64,000 nucleotides of DNA from DASUPK01 sp963804595 (lineage in GTDB: Bacteria > Actinomycetota > Thermoleophilia > Solirubrobacterales > 70-9), in assembly GCA_963804595.1 (NCBI GenBank), contig CAWDQZ010000019.1, forward strand, positions 186,001 to 250,000. Reading direction: 5' to 3'. Position 1 is the first letter of the stretch. Each line of letters opens with the position of its first letter. Both the position numbers and the translations under genes were made by a program. Below, one piece after another: positions 7,658 through 16,021 of this stretch. The notes beneath the pieces are model-generated. The model had not been told where the DNA came from. It did no database searches and saw nothing but the letters and a program-made list of their open reading frames with translations.

Positions 7658-8845
7658 GTGGCTGAGAACGGAAAGTTCGGAGGACGCGAGGTCGTGATCG
7701 TGGAGGCCGCCCGCCTTCCGGTTGGCCGCGGACACGAGGAGAAGGGCTACTACAAGGACGTCCACGCCTCGAATCTGCTGGCCAAGACCTACACAGCCGT
7801 GATCGAGCGCGCCGGCATCGACCCCTCCGAGGTCGAGGATGTCGTCGCCGGCTGTGTGCAGCAGTTCGGCGAGCAGGGCATCAACATCGCCCGCAACGCC
7901 TGGCTCGAGTCCGGGCTCCCGATCGAGACTCCGGCCACCACGGTCGACCGCCAGTGCGGCTCGGCGCAGCAGGCCGTCAACTTCGCGGCGGCGCTGGTCG
8001 CCTCCGGCGTGCATGACGTCGCCATCGGCGGCGGCGTCGAGCACATGGGCCACATCTCCTTCGCTGACTCCGCCGAGGTGATGAAGGAGCATGGCTTCGC
8101 CTTCTCGCCCGAGCTGCTGGAGCGCTACAACCTCGTTCCGCAGGGAATCTCCGCGGAGATGATCGCCGACAAGTGGGAGATCCCCCGCTCGGAGCTCGAC
8201 GAGATCGGGCTCCGGTCCCATCAGCTCGCCCACCAGGCGACCGAGGAGGGCCGCTTCGAGCGCGAGATGATCCCCTGGCAGAACAACGGCGACACCTATG
8301 TCACCGACCAGGGCATCCGACCGCCGGCCGAGGACTCGCTGGAGAAACTGGCGTCGCTGAAGCCGGCCTTCAAGGAGGACGGCAAGATCACCGCCGGCAA
8401 CTCCTCGCAGGTCTCCGACGGCGCCGCCGCGGTCCTGCTGATGACGGCGGACAAGGCCAAGGAGCTCGGGCTCACCCCTCGCGCCAGGGTCGTCGACCAG
8501 ACAACCGTCGGCGTCGACCCGGTGATGATGCTCACCGGGCCGATTCCGGCGACGCAGCTGATCCTGAAGCGCAACGCGATGAAGATGGACGACATCGACC
8601 TGGTCGAGATCAACGAGGCCTTCGCCTCCGTGGTCGCGGCTTGGCGTCGGGAGCTCGAGCCCGACATGGATCGCGTCAACGTGAACGGCGGCGCGATCGC
8701 GATCGGTCACCCGCTCGGCTCGACCGGAGCGCGCCTGATCACCACGCTGCTCCACGAGCTGGAGCGCTCCGACAAGGAGACCGGCCTGGTGACGATGTGC
8801 TGCGGCGGCGGTCTCGGCACAGGCACGCTGATTCAGAGGGTCTAG
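7658..8845 (+). CDS. Acetyl-CoA acyltransferase (thiolase)
   Basis: 395 residues from GTG, with GGAGGGAAGAGG just upstream. The nucleophilic Cys is C100 in DRQCGSAQQA. The second half carries NEAFASVVAAW, the histidine motif GGAIAIGHPLGSTGARL and the second active Cys in CCGGGLGTGT (C381/C382). It cleaves 3-ketoacyl-CoA or condenses acetyl-CoA units. The neighbouring 3-hydroxyacyl-CoA dehydrogenase and the shared operator with the acyl-CoA dehydrogenase at 12.5 kb favour a degradative beta-oxidation role. Confidence 0.93.
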   Translation: MAENGKFGGREVVIVEAARLPVGRGHEEKGYYKDVHASNLLAKTYTAVIERAGIDPSEVEDVVAGCVQQFGEQGINIARNAWLESGLPIETPATTVDRQCGSAQQAVNFAAALVASGVHDVAIGGGVEHMGHISFADSAEVMKEHGFAFSPELLERYNLVPQGISAEMIADKWEIPRSELDEIGLRSHQLAHQATEEGRFEREMIPWQNNGDTYVTDQGIRPPAEDSLEKLASLKPAFKEDGKITAGNSSQVSDGAAAVLLMTADKAKELGLTPRARVVDQTTVGVDPVMMLTGPIPATQLILKRNAMKMDDIDLVEINEAFASVVAAWRRELEPDMDRVNVNGGAIAIGHPLGSTGARLITTLLHELERSDKETGLVTMCCGGGLGTGTLIQRV

Positions 8846-8887
8846 CGGCGGCCAGCCCGCACGCCTTTGAGCGACGGGCGAAGCCCG

Positions 8888-8940
8888 GAGCGTTATATAA
8901 GCGGGCGCTTGCCGCCGCGATCTGATGGCGAAGCCGTCAA
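8888..8940 (+). repeat. Dispersed REP-like element, copy 2
   Basis: Contains GAGCGTTATATAAGCG, a GC-rich stem and GCGATCTGATGGCGAAGCC, matching copies at 5155-5210 (opposite strand) and 57645-57705. The ATG used for the downstream glycosylase lies inside the repeat core. Confidence 0.65.
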
Positions 8941-9581
8941 CCACTGCCTGGAGTGCCGACGACCGCAAGCTGATGCGCGCGGACAAGGTGCTGCGCCGGG
9001 TCATGGAGGAGCAGGGACCGATTCACCCCGAGATCGACCGGCGCGGAAGCCGGCCCGACCCCTGGGAGGCCCTGGCGCGGGCGATCGTCGGCCAGCAGCT
9101 GTCGACCCGTGCGGCCGCCTCGATCTGGAACAAGCTGCTCGCGATCTTCGGCGGCAGCATGCCCACCCCGGAGGAGCTCCTGCGACGGAGGCGCGCCACC
9201 CTGCTCAAAGCCGGGCTCTCCAACGCCAAGGTCGAGTACCTGCGCGACCTCGCCCTCCGGATCAAGGATGGCCGCCTGGATTTGGCTCGCCTCAAGGACC
9301 TCTCCGACGAGGACGTCTGCGCCGAGCTCGTCGAGGTCAAGGGGATCGGCCGGTGGAGCGCCGAGATGTTCCTGATCTTTCACCTCGGACGTCACGACGT
9401 GGTCTCGGCGGGTGACCTCGGTATCAGGCGGGCGATCAAGATCGCCTACGGGATGGACGATTTGCCGGGCCCCGAGGACATCGACCGGATCGCGGAGCCC
9501 TGGCGACCCCACCGCACGCTCGCCGGCCTGTATCTGTGGCGTTCGCTCGCGAACACGCCCGTGCAGGACACCTCGAAGTAG
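8925..9581 (+). CDS. DNA-3-methyladenine glycosylase II-like (HhH-GPD superfamily)
   Basis: 218 residues. The helix-hairpin-helix is VKGIGRWSA (138-146), followed by the catalytic aspartate D164 in SAGDLGIRRA. WEALARAIVGQQLSTRAA (47-64) and WRPHRTLAGLYLWR near the C-terminus are typical of AlkA-type enzymes. It removes alkylated bases in base-excision repair. It lacks the N-terminal regulatory domains of Ada-AlkA fusions. The first residues (MAKPST) come from a dispersed repeat overlapping the start, so the true start could be a little downstream. Confidence 0.88.
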   Translation: MAKPSTTAWSADDRKLMRADKVLRRVMEEQGPIHPEIDRRGSRPDPWEALARAIVGQQLSTRAAASIWNKLLAIFGGSMPTPEELLRRRRATLLKAGLSNAKVEYLRDLALRIKDGRLDLARLKDLSDEDVCAELVEVKGIGRWSAEMFLIFHLGRHDVVSAGDLGIRRAIKIAYGMDDLPGPEDIDRIAEPWRPHRTLAGLYLWRSLANTPVQDTSK

Positions 9582-9594
9582 GGTCCGTCACGCC

Positions 9595-10620
9595 GTGGCC
9601 GCCCTCGACCGCATCTCGATCGCCGCGATCGGTGACACGGCCGCGGACCTCGTCGAGCAGGGGAGCGGCGCCGAGGCAGCCGGCATCGACTGCGTCTGGA
9701 CCCCCGAGCTCTTCCGCAGCTCCGTGACCCAGGCGACCTGGCTCGCTGCCAATACGGAGAAGGTCGGTATCGGCACCGGGATCGCGTGGGGCTTCACGCG
9801 GAGTGCCTTCATCCTGGCGGTGACCGCTCTCGACATCGACGAGATGTCGGGCGGCCGGTTCCGGCTCGGGCTTGGCGCGGGGGTGAAGAGGCTGAACGAG
9901 ACATGGCATTCGGTCGACTACGGCAAGCCCGCGCCCCATCTGCGCGAGACGATCGAGGCGACGCGGCTGATCATGGAGAAGGCGACGACCGGCGAGCCGA
10001 TCCGCTACGAGGGCGAATACCAGGACATCGACATCCGGGGGTGGGTGCGGCCCCACAAGGCCGTTCGGGAGCGGGTTCCGATCTACACCGCCGCAATGCA
10101 GGGTGGTATGTGCCGAATGGCGGGTGACGTCGCCGACGGTCTCATCGGCCACCCGATGTGCCCGCCTCGCTGGGTCGACGAGGTGATGCTTCCCAATCTG
10201 GAGACCGGCCTGCAGAGATCCGCGCGGGAGCGGTCCGACATCGATTTCGTCCCCACCGTCTGCTGCGCGATCGATGACGACGAGGCCCGCGCGCTCGACG
10301 CCGCCCGGAGGACGATCGCCTTCTACTCCACTGTCCGCACCTACCGGCCCCTCTGGGAGATGCACGGCTTCGCCGACGCTGCCGCGGCGGCGGGGGACGC
10401 CTTCCGCAGGGGCGATCTGGCCGCCGTTCCGGCCGCGATCCCCGATGAGATGGTCGACGCCTTCACGGCGGCCGGACCGCTCGACAAGGTCCGCGCCCGC
10501 GTCGAGGAGGCGGGGGAGCGCGGCGATGGCGTCTGGCTCACCCCGCCGACCTACTTCATCCCGCCGGACCAAATCGACGAGTACCAGGTGAAGCTGATCG
10601 AGGCCTTCGGTCCGGCCTGA
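9595..10620 (+). CDS. LLM-class F420-dependent oxidoreductase
   Basis: About 341 residues from GTG at 9595, 13 bases after the glycosylase stop. The luciferase-like TIM barrel shows EAAGIDCVWTPELF, VGIGTGIAWGFTRSAFILAVTALDIDEMSGGRFRLGLGAGVKR and the late PLDKVRARVEEAGERG. These are characteristic of the F420-using branch common in Actinobacteria rather than FMN monooxygenases. Substrate unknown. A longer in-frame extension upstream overlaps the glycosylase and is not coding-like. Confidence 0.85.
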   Translation: MAALDRISIAAIGDTAADLVEQGSGAEAAGIDCVWTPELFRSSVTQATWLAANTEKVGIGTGIAWGFTRSAFILAVTALDIDEMSGGRFRLGLGAGVKRLNETWHSVDYGKPAPHLRETIEATRLIMEKATTGEPIRYEGEYQDIDIRGWVRPHKAVRERVPIYTAAMQGGMCRMAGDVADGLIGHPMCPPRWVDEVMLPNLETGLQRSARERSDIDFVPTVCCAIDDDEARALDAARRTIAFYSTVRTYRPLWEMHGFADAAAAAGDAFRRGDLAAVPAAIPDEMVDAFTAAGPLDKVRARVEEAGERGDGVWLTPPTYFIPPDQIDEYQVKLIEAFGPA

Positions 10621-10653
10621 CCGGCACGGGTCGCGCTGGCGCTGGCCCTCGCA

Positions 10654-10829
10654 TCAGAGCCCGTCGACGAACCTCTTCAGCTTCGGAGCGTCGATCACCT
10701 CGAAGCCGGCGACCTCATCGCCCTCGGCGATCACCCTGTCGACCTTGTGGCCGGGGCCAAGGCGTTGACCGCCCAGGGCAGGGCCGGCAGGCACTTGATG
10801 TGCCAGACGCCGTCGGCGAGCTGCTTCAT
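10654..10829 (-). pseudogene. MBL-fold metallohydrolase remnant (internal deletions, frame change)
   Basis: From ATG at 10829 the frame reads MKQLADGVWHIKCLPALPWAVNA, a typical MBL-fold hydrolase N-terminus, then terminates after a shift. In another frame the same stretch continues HKVDRVIAEGDEVAGFEVIDAP, like the central MBL region before the metal motif, and ends KLKRFVDGL plus stop, like the C-terminus. The HxHxDH metal site and most of the ~200-residue domain are missing. The ATG overlaps the upstream stop as TGATG, the trace of an operon. Inference by motif reading only. Confidence 0.55.
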
Positions 10830-11071
10830 CAGTGCGCCACGCCGGTGCCGCCGCGCGGATCGCCGCTGTGCTCGGCGAGGTCCTCGAGTCGGGCGATCTG
10901 GATCTCGCCCTCCCGACGGACCGGATCGTCGTCAGGCAGCTCCTCGATCAGCCGCCTGATCCGGTTGCGGACCTGGAGCGCGAAGTGTGGGGTGGACGGT
11001 CCGGCGAGCGCCCGGATGTCCTCCACGGTCACCGGCCGGGTCAGGCGGTCGGGTCGCTCCGTCTCGCTCAC
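10829..11071 (-). CDS. Hypothetical small protein (80 aa)
   Basis: Starts MSETERPDRLTRPVTVEDIRALAGPSTPHFALQVRNRIRRLIEELP; charged and helical with no signal peptide. The GTPVTVEDIRALAGPSTPHFALQ-like style suggests a small regulatory or structural helical protein, function unknown. The start overlaps the upstream gene's stop by four bases (ATGA) and its stop overlaps the MBL remnant's ATG, so the three formed one operon. Confidence 0.65.
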   Translation of the reverse strand: MSETERPDRLTRPVTVEDIRALAGPSTPHFALQVRNRIRRLIEELPDDDPVRREGEIQIARLEDLAEHSGDPRGGTGVAH

Positions 11072-12408
11072 TTCTTCCCCTTCGGTGAGGCCGGGTTCGA
11101 CTCGCTCTCGACTCCGGGTGGCTGGCCGATGCCACCGGCGGCGGCCGTGCCCTGGCCGGCGCTGGCGATCGGCGCGAGCTCGGCCAGCTCGTCGATCTCC
11201 GCCTGCACTTCTCCGCCGATCGCAGTCGCGTCACCCATCAGCCAGACGTGGTTGTACACGGCGCGGGTCGGATCCGTCGCGAAGCCCGGCTTGATGTCGA
11301 GCAGGAAGCTCCGCAGCTCGGGCGGCAACGCGTCCGCGCTGTCGGTGATCAGCAGCGGCCCCCACTTGCCGCTGGACGCCAGAGCGGCCGCGGCGGCCGC
11401 ATCGAGCGGACGGTCGGAGTTGGCGAGCTCCATCCCGTGGCCGGGATCGTTCAGGTTCCAGCCGAATGTCCCGTCCGTGTACCGCGCGAAGGACAGGGCG
11501 TTCTGCACGACTCCCGTTGCCCCCACCCGTTGGACGCTCGCCGAGACCCTGCCGATCTGCGAGACGACGGCCTTGGAGATCACGGACTCCGGTCCGAGCA
11601 CGTACACCGCCGCGGCGGCGTGACGGCGCAGAGCGGCCAGCGTCGGCGCGGGAAGCTCGTTGCGGCCGGTGAAGAGGACCGGATCGCCGGAGCGCGCCGC
11701 CCAGGCCGCGGCGGGCATCGCGTAGCCGGGCTCCTCGGAATTCACCACCACGATGTGTTCGGGCTCCCGCTTCATCAGCCGCTGGCGAAGCTGGTCGAAC
11801 TGGTCGGCGATCTCGGCGGGCGAGCTCCCGTGCAGCTCGCCGCCGTGAAAGCCTGAAGGCACGGCCGCGCCCCCGGCCGAGTAGACGGAGATGTCTCCGG
11901 ATGCTCCCCCGCCCTGCGGATTGAGCTGCGTCAGCGCCTGGGCGGTGGCATCGGGAACCGAGCCCATGCCGCTGATCAGCACGGGCATCCGCGTCGGCGG
12001 ACCCGCCAGCACCGAGGCCGCGATGCCGGCCTGCCAGTCGTCGTCGGGAACGACGATCGCGGCCTGCGGCGGCTTCGCCCCTGGCGCCGGCGGATGGGTC
12101 GCGAGCGCGGCCGCGGCGGCGTCGACTGTCGGGTCGGGCCCGCTGATCCTGGTGGTGTTCCGGGTCGCGACCAGCGGGAAGCCGAGAGTCCCGACCGGGG
12201 CCTGCTGGGCGTTGTCGGTTGCCACCGCAATCGTCACCACGCGCGTCTCGGTCTTCCCCCCGCCGCCGAACGGGTTGGTGAGGGCCAGCAGCACCACGAG
12301 GGCGACGAGCAGCCCGACTCCCGCGGCGACCAGCCCCCTCGCGCCGAGCCGGCCGGGGAGACCGCGCAGCCGTTCGGCGGCTTGCTGAATCGGGCGTGGC
12401 GATCGCAC
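11068..12408 (-). CDS. Membrane-anchored cell-wall-binding-repeat-like protein
   Basis: 446 residues. A basic N-terminus and one hydrophobic helix near 24-43 (RGLVAAGVGLLVALVVLLAL) give an exported, N-terminally anchored topology. The ectodomain contains repeated alpha/beta units such as AIVVPDDDWQAGIAASVLAGPPTRMPVLISG, HIVVVNSEEPGYAMPAAAWAARSGDPVLFTGRNELP and AVYVLGPESVISKAVVSQIG. These resemble putative cell-wall-binding repeat 2 (CwbR2) domains. The tail is low complexity (GQGTAAAGGIGQPPG). Probably envelope-associated; partner unknown. Confidence 0.7.
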   Translation of the reverse strand: MRSPRPIQQAAERLRGLPGRLGARGLVAAGVGLLVALVVLLALTNPFGGGGKTETRVVTIAVATDNAQQAPVGTLGFPLVATRNTTRISGPDPTVDAAAAALATHPPAPGAKPPQAAIVVPDDDWQAGIAASVLAGPPTRMPVLISGMGSVPDATAQALTQLNPQGGGASGDISVYSAGGAAVPSGFHGGELHGSSPAEIADQFDQLRQRLMKREPEHIVVVNSEEPGYAMPAAAWAARSGDPVLFTGRNELPAPTLAALRRHAAAAVYVLGPESVISKAVVSQIGRVSASVQRVGATGVVQNALSFARYTDGTFGWNLNDPGHGMELANSDRPLDAAAAAALASSGKWGPLLITDSADALPPELRSFLLDIKPGFATDPTRAVYNHVWLMGDATAIGGEVQAEIDELAELAPIASAGQGTAAAGGIGQPPGVESESNPASPKGKK

Positions 12409-12467
12409 GGGCGGCGAAAGCTACCCGCCCGCCTGGTGGTAAGTGGCAGGTCCCACATTCGGTAGAC

Positions 12468-12489
12468 TGACTGACTGACCAGTCAGTCA
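12468..12489. promoter_or_regulatory. TetR/FadR-like operator upstream of acyl-CoA dehydrogenase
   Basis: Nine-base arms TGACTGACT and AGTCAGTCA flank GACC. The inner part matches the thiolase operator at 7581-7594. A TAGACT hexamer (12463-12468) directly precedes it, so a bound repressor would cover the transcription start. Confidence 0.7.
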
Positions 12490-12550
12490 AAGCGGGTTTG
12501 CTCCTCGCTGCGCTCGGAGCGCCCTCGCATCGCGAAAGGCAGGCCGAGGA

Positions 12551-13831
12551 ATGGACTTCGCCGTCTCCGAGGAGCAGCGCGAGCACCGGGAGCACGCTCG
12601 CAGGTTCGCCCGTGAGGTCATCCGCCCCGCCGCGCGCAAGCACGACGACGAGGAGAGCACTCCCTGGGAGGTGATCAAGGAGGCGCGGAAGTGGGGACTG
12701 CAGGGGCTCGAGCACATGCAGCGGATGGGCGCCGACCCCGAGGGTCAGTTTGGCGTGATCACGGCCGAGGAACTGCATTGGGGCTGCGCCGGGATCGCCC
12801 TCGCGATCCAGGGCTCGGGCCTGGCCGCGGCGGGCATCGCCGCATCGGGGACGCCGGAGCAGATCGCCGAGTGGGTCCCTCAGTGCCTCGGGACGGACGA
12901 GGAGGTCGCCCTCGGCGCCTATGCGGTCACCGAGCCACAGGCTGGCTCAGACGTGAAGAGCCTGCGCACCACGGCGAAGCTCGACGGCGACGAGTGGGTC
13001 CTGAACGGCACCAAGGTCTTCATCACCAATGGCGGGATCGCCGACGTCCATGTCGTCGTCGCGACGGTGGATCCGGAGCTCGGGCACCGCGGGCAGGCAT
13101 CGTTCGTGGTCGGGCCGGGCACGCCGGGACTACGCCAGGGAAAGAAGGAGTCGAAGATCGGCATCCGGGCCTCGCACACCGCCGAGGTGATCCTCGAGGA
13201 CTGCCGGATTCCTGACGAGAACCTGCTGGGCGGGATGGACAAGCTGAACCGCAAGCTCGAGCGGGCCCGCTCGGGACAGAAGGCCGGCTCGTCGAACGCG
13301 CTGGCGACCTTCGAGATGACCCGGCCGATCGTGGGCGCCTCGGCGCTCGGCATTGCGCAGGCGGCCTACGAGTGGACGCTCGAATACCTCGGCGATCAGA
13401 AGGTCGAGGGCAGACCGGCCCTGGAGGAGCAGCGGATCCAGCAGGTGCTCGCCGACGTCGCCACGGAGATCGACGCGTCCCGGCTGCTCGTCCAGCGCGC
13501 CGCCTGGATGGGCCGCAACGGCATCCCGATGACCGGGGGCCAGGGCTCGATGTCGAAGCTCAAGTCGGGCGACGTGACGATGTGGGCGACCACGACCCTG
13601 ATGGAGCTGGTCGGCCCGTACGCGCAGACCACCGACTGTCCGCTCGAGAAATGGTTCCGCGACGCGAAGATCTACCAGCTGTTCGAGGGCACGGCGCAGG
13701 TGCAGCGGCTGGTCATCTCGCGGATGCAGGCTCGCACCTACCAGGAGCGCTTCGCCGAAGCGGCCGAGATCGCCCGCCAGGCGATGAACGGGTCGGGGAA
13801 GGGATCCCCGGAGCCCGTGCCCGTCGGGTAA
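12551..13831 (+). CDS. Acyl-CoA dehydrogenase
   Basis: 426 residues, full length. Begins MDFAVSEEQREHREHARRFAREVIRPAA. FAD/substrate-binding motifs YAVTEPQAGSDVKSLRTTA and WVLNGTKVFITNGGIADV are intact, and the C-terminal block QLFEGTAQVQRLVISR holds the catalytic glutamate. It oxidises acyl-CoA to trans-2-enoyl-CoA, passing electrons to ETF. The long palindrome at 12468-12489 and the similar site before the thiolase suggest shared control by a fatty-acid-responsive TetR repressor encoded elsewhere. Confidence 0.93.
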   Translation: MDFAVSEEQREHREHARRFAREVIRPAARKHDDEESTPWEVIKEARKWGLQGLEHMQRMGADPEGQFGVITAEELHWGCAGIALAIQGSGLAAAGIAASGTPEQIAEWVPQCLGTDEEVALGAYAVTEPQAGSDVKSLRTTAKLDGDEWVLNGTKVFITNGGIADVHVVVATVDPELGHRGQASFVVGPGTPGLRQGKKESKIGIRASHTAEVILEDCRIPDENLLGGMDKLNRKLERARSGQKAGSSNALATFEMTRPIVGASALGIAQAAYEWTLEYLGDQKVEGRPALEEQRIQQVLADVATEIDASRLLVQRAAWMGRNGIPMTGGQGSMSKLKSGDVTMWATTTLMELVGPYAQTTDCPLEKWFRDAKIYQLFEGTAQVQRLVISRMQARTYQERFAEAAEIARQAMNGSGKGSPEPVPVG

Positions 13832-13886
13832 CTGCAACCGGCGTTTCAGTTCGCCCCCCAGCGGGCGTTCAACCTTCCAGGTGCAG

Positions 13887-15017
13887 ATGACTCGATCGAA
13901 GCGTTTCATGCTGGCGCTCTCCGGCGCGCTGCTCGTCTGCGCCTGCGCGATGGCCGCGGGCGGCGCCTCGGGAAAGAGCCTCCAGGAGAGGCTCAGCGCC
14001 ACCCAGGACAAGCTCTCGCACGTGAAGACACACGCCGGCGTGCTGACGACCCGGATCAGCCATGAGTCGGGCCAGCTGCAGCGGCTCACCGCGGAGGTCG
14101 CCGACCTCCGGAACCGCGAGGCGGCGGTCGCCGCGCAGCTGGCGCAGAAGCAGGACGAGCTGGAGCAGGCCAAGGCGCGTCTGGACCACCTCAAGATCCG
14201 ACTCCGCGAGGCGGTTCAGATCATGGAGCAGCGCCTCATCGCGATCTACGAGTCGAGTGAGCCGGACCTGATCACGGTCCTGCTCCAGTCGCACGGCTTC
14301 GACGACCTGCTCGCTCGCACCGAGTACACGCGGACTCTGCAGGACCAGGACAACGACATCGTCGCCCGCGTGAGGGGACTGCGCAACGAGATGCAGGTCA
14401 CGGTCAACGCGGTCCGCGCCGCGCGGGACGAGATCGCGGCCCGCAAGCAGGAGCTGGAGGCAACCAGGGAGGAGCTCAAGCAGCGGACCGCTGAGCTCGC
14501 CACGGCGCGGCGCAAGCAGCACGCCACGCTGACGCAGGTGCGCAAGCAGCAGGACGATCTGGAGGGCGACCTCTCCGCCATCTCCCAGAAGATCGCCGAG
14601 CAGCTCGCCGCGAACACCGGCTCCCTGCCCGCCGGGCCGATCCGAGGCGGGAGCGGAATGTTCATCTGGCCGGTCAACGGCCCGGTCGTCTCCGGTTTCG
14701 GAATGCGCTGGGGCCGGATGCACGAGGGGATCGACATCGCGGTTCCGACCGGGACGCCGATCCGCGCCGCCGCCGGCGGTTCTGTCTCCATCGCGGGCCC
14801 GGCCGGCGGCTACGGGAACTACACCTGCATCAGTCACGGCGGGGCGCTCTCGACCTGCTACGCGCACCAGGAACGGATCCTCGTCTCGGTCGGCCAGCAG
14901 GTGGCTCAGGCCCAGGTGATCGGCATCTCGGACTGCACCGGGCACTGCCTCGGGCCACACGTCCATTTCGAGGTGCGGGTGAACGGGCAGGCCGTCGATC
15001 CACTCGGTTACCTGTAA
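13887..15017 (+). CDS. M23-family metallopeptidase with N-terminal coiled coil (EnvC/NlpD-like)
   Basis: About 376 residues. A signal peptide (RFMLALSGALLVCACAMAAGGASG) is followed by a long heptad-rich coiled coil (~30-235), then a LytM domain. Zinc ligands are visible in MHEGIDIAVPTG and GPHVHFEV, and GGYGNYTCISHGG...TCYAHQ matches the family. Two cysteine pairs may form disulfides. It is likely a peptidoglycan endopeptidase, or an amidase activator if catalysis were lost, but the ligands look intact. A GTG at 13881 is an alternative start; the ATG has AGGTG upstream. Confidence 0.88.
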   Translation: MTRSKRFMLALSGALLVCACAMAAGGASGKSLQERLSATQDKLSHVKTHAGVLTTRISHESGQLQRLTAEVADLRNREAAVAAQLAQKQDELEQAKARLDHLKIRLREAVQIMEQRLIAIYESSEPDLITVLLQSHGFDDLLARTEYTRTLQDQDNDIVARVRGLRNEMQVTVNAVRAARDEIAARKQELEATREELKQRTAELATARRKQHATLTQVRKQQDDLEGDLSAISQKIAEQLAANTGSLPAGPIRGGSGMFIWPVNGPVVSGFGMRWGRMHEGIDIAVPTGTPIRAAAGGSVSIAGPAGGYGNYTCISHGGALSTCYAHQERILVSVGQQVAQAQVIGISDCTGHCLGPHVHFEVRVNGQAVDPLGYL

Positions 15018-15099
15018 AGCAGTACGCCCGGTTCCGCGGTAATAAGTAGCCGCAAGCTGCGGGCTTAGAACACGCGTTTACCTCGCTATTGGGGTTTTT

Positions 15100-16015
15100 A
15101 TGGTCCGGCCAATGAGGCACGATTCAGGCACTGTGAGTGCGCGCGATTGGCGTGCTGCGCGAGATGGGGAGACTCACGCGGCGAGCCGGACATCAGAGAG
15201 CTTCATCGTCGGCATCGGGGCGGCGGGCGGGATCCTGGCCGGTGCGGCGATCGTCTTCGTCACCTTGGTCGGGGTCGTCTCGTTCAACGTCTGGCCCTCG
15301 GCCGCGGGCATCTCGTCCGGCGGCGGCAACGTCGAGCTGAGCGACGCGACCGCCTCCTCGGGTGGCGGCGGTGGCGGCGGTGGCGGCGCGGCAGCGCCGG
15401 TCAGCGCAGCGTCGGGACAGCTCGCGTCCGCGAGCGTCGTCGTCAGCGCTGGTGGCGGTGGCGGCAACAGCGGCGGCAACGGCGGCGGCACCGGCGGCGG
15501 CGGCAATGGCGGTGGCGGGCGGCGGCAAGCCCGGCGGCTCCGCGGGCGGCCATCTGGGTGCGGGCGGTCCCGCGCCCTCCGGCAATCCTGCGACTCCGCC
15601 GAGTTCCGGCGGTGGCAGCGGCGGCCCTCCGCCGGCGACCGGTGAGCCGATCCCCGGCGACAACTCCAAGGCACCCAGCGGCCGCGACGACGACCGCACC
15701 GACAAGCCCTCCCCGCCGAACGTGCCGGAGGGCAACGGCAACGGCAACGGACACGGCAACGGCAACGGCAATGGCGACGGACACGGCAACGGTCCCGGCC
15801 AATCGAGCGGCAACCCGATCCCGATACCTCCGTCGACCGGATCGGGCGATGACGACAGCTCTGACGACAACGGCGGCTGCCGGGGCAGTGGGCATTCGCG
15901 GAATCGCGGTGACTACTCGTCGCGCGGCGACTACTTCTCGTCATCCTCCTCGAGCCACGGTTCGAGCTCATGGTCCGGGCGCAGCCGGGGCCGTAGCTCC
16001 CACGGCCGAAACTAG
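15100..16015 (+). pseudogene. Gly/Asn/Ser-rich surface protein gene with a frameshift
   Basis: Frame one encodes a short cytoplasmic N-terminus, one hydrophobic helix (SFIVGIGAAGGILAGAAIVFVTLVGVVSFNVW) and a Gly-rich stretch, then drifts into an Arg-rich reading that stops at 15645. In the +1 frame, from about 15520, the sequence is GKPGGSAGGHLGAGGPAPSGN, then repeated GNGNGHGNGNGNGDG units and a Ser-rich tail to 16015. Removing one G at 15517-15519 would join both halves into about 304 residues. It is either a disrupted gene, a sequencing error in a GC repeat, or frameshifting. Confidence 0.65.
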
Positions 16016-16021
16016 GTCCGG

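Noticed and set aside
15018..15099. Riboswitch upstream of the Gly-rich protein
   Set aside because: A CCGCA-AGC-TGCGG hairpin is present at 15050-15062, but no conserved c-di-AMP or c-di-GMP riboswitch core could be recognised.
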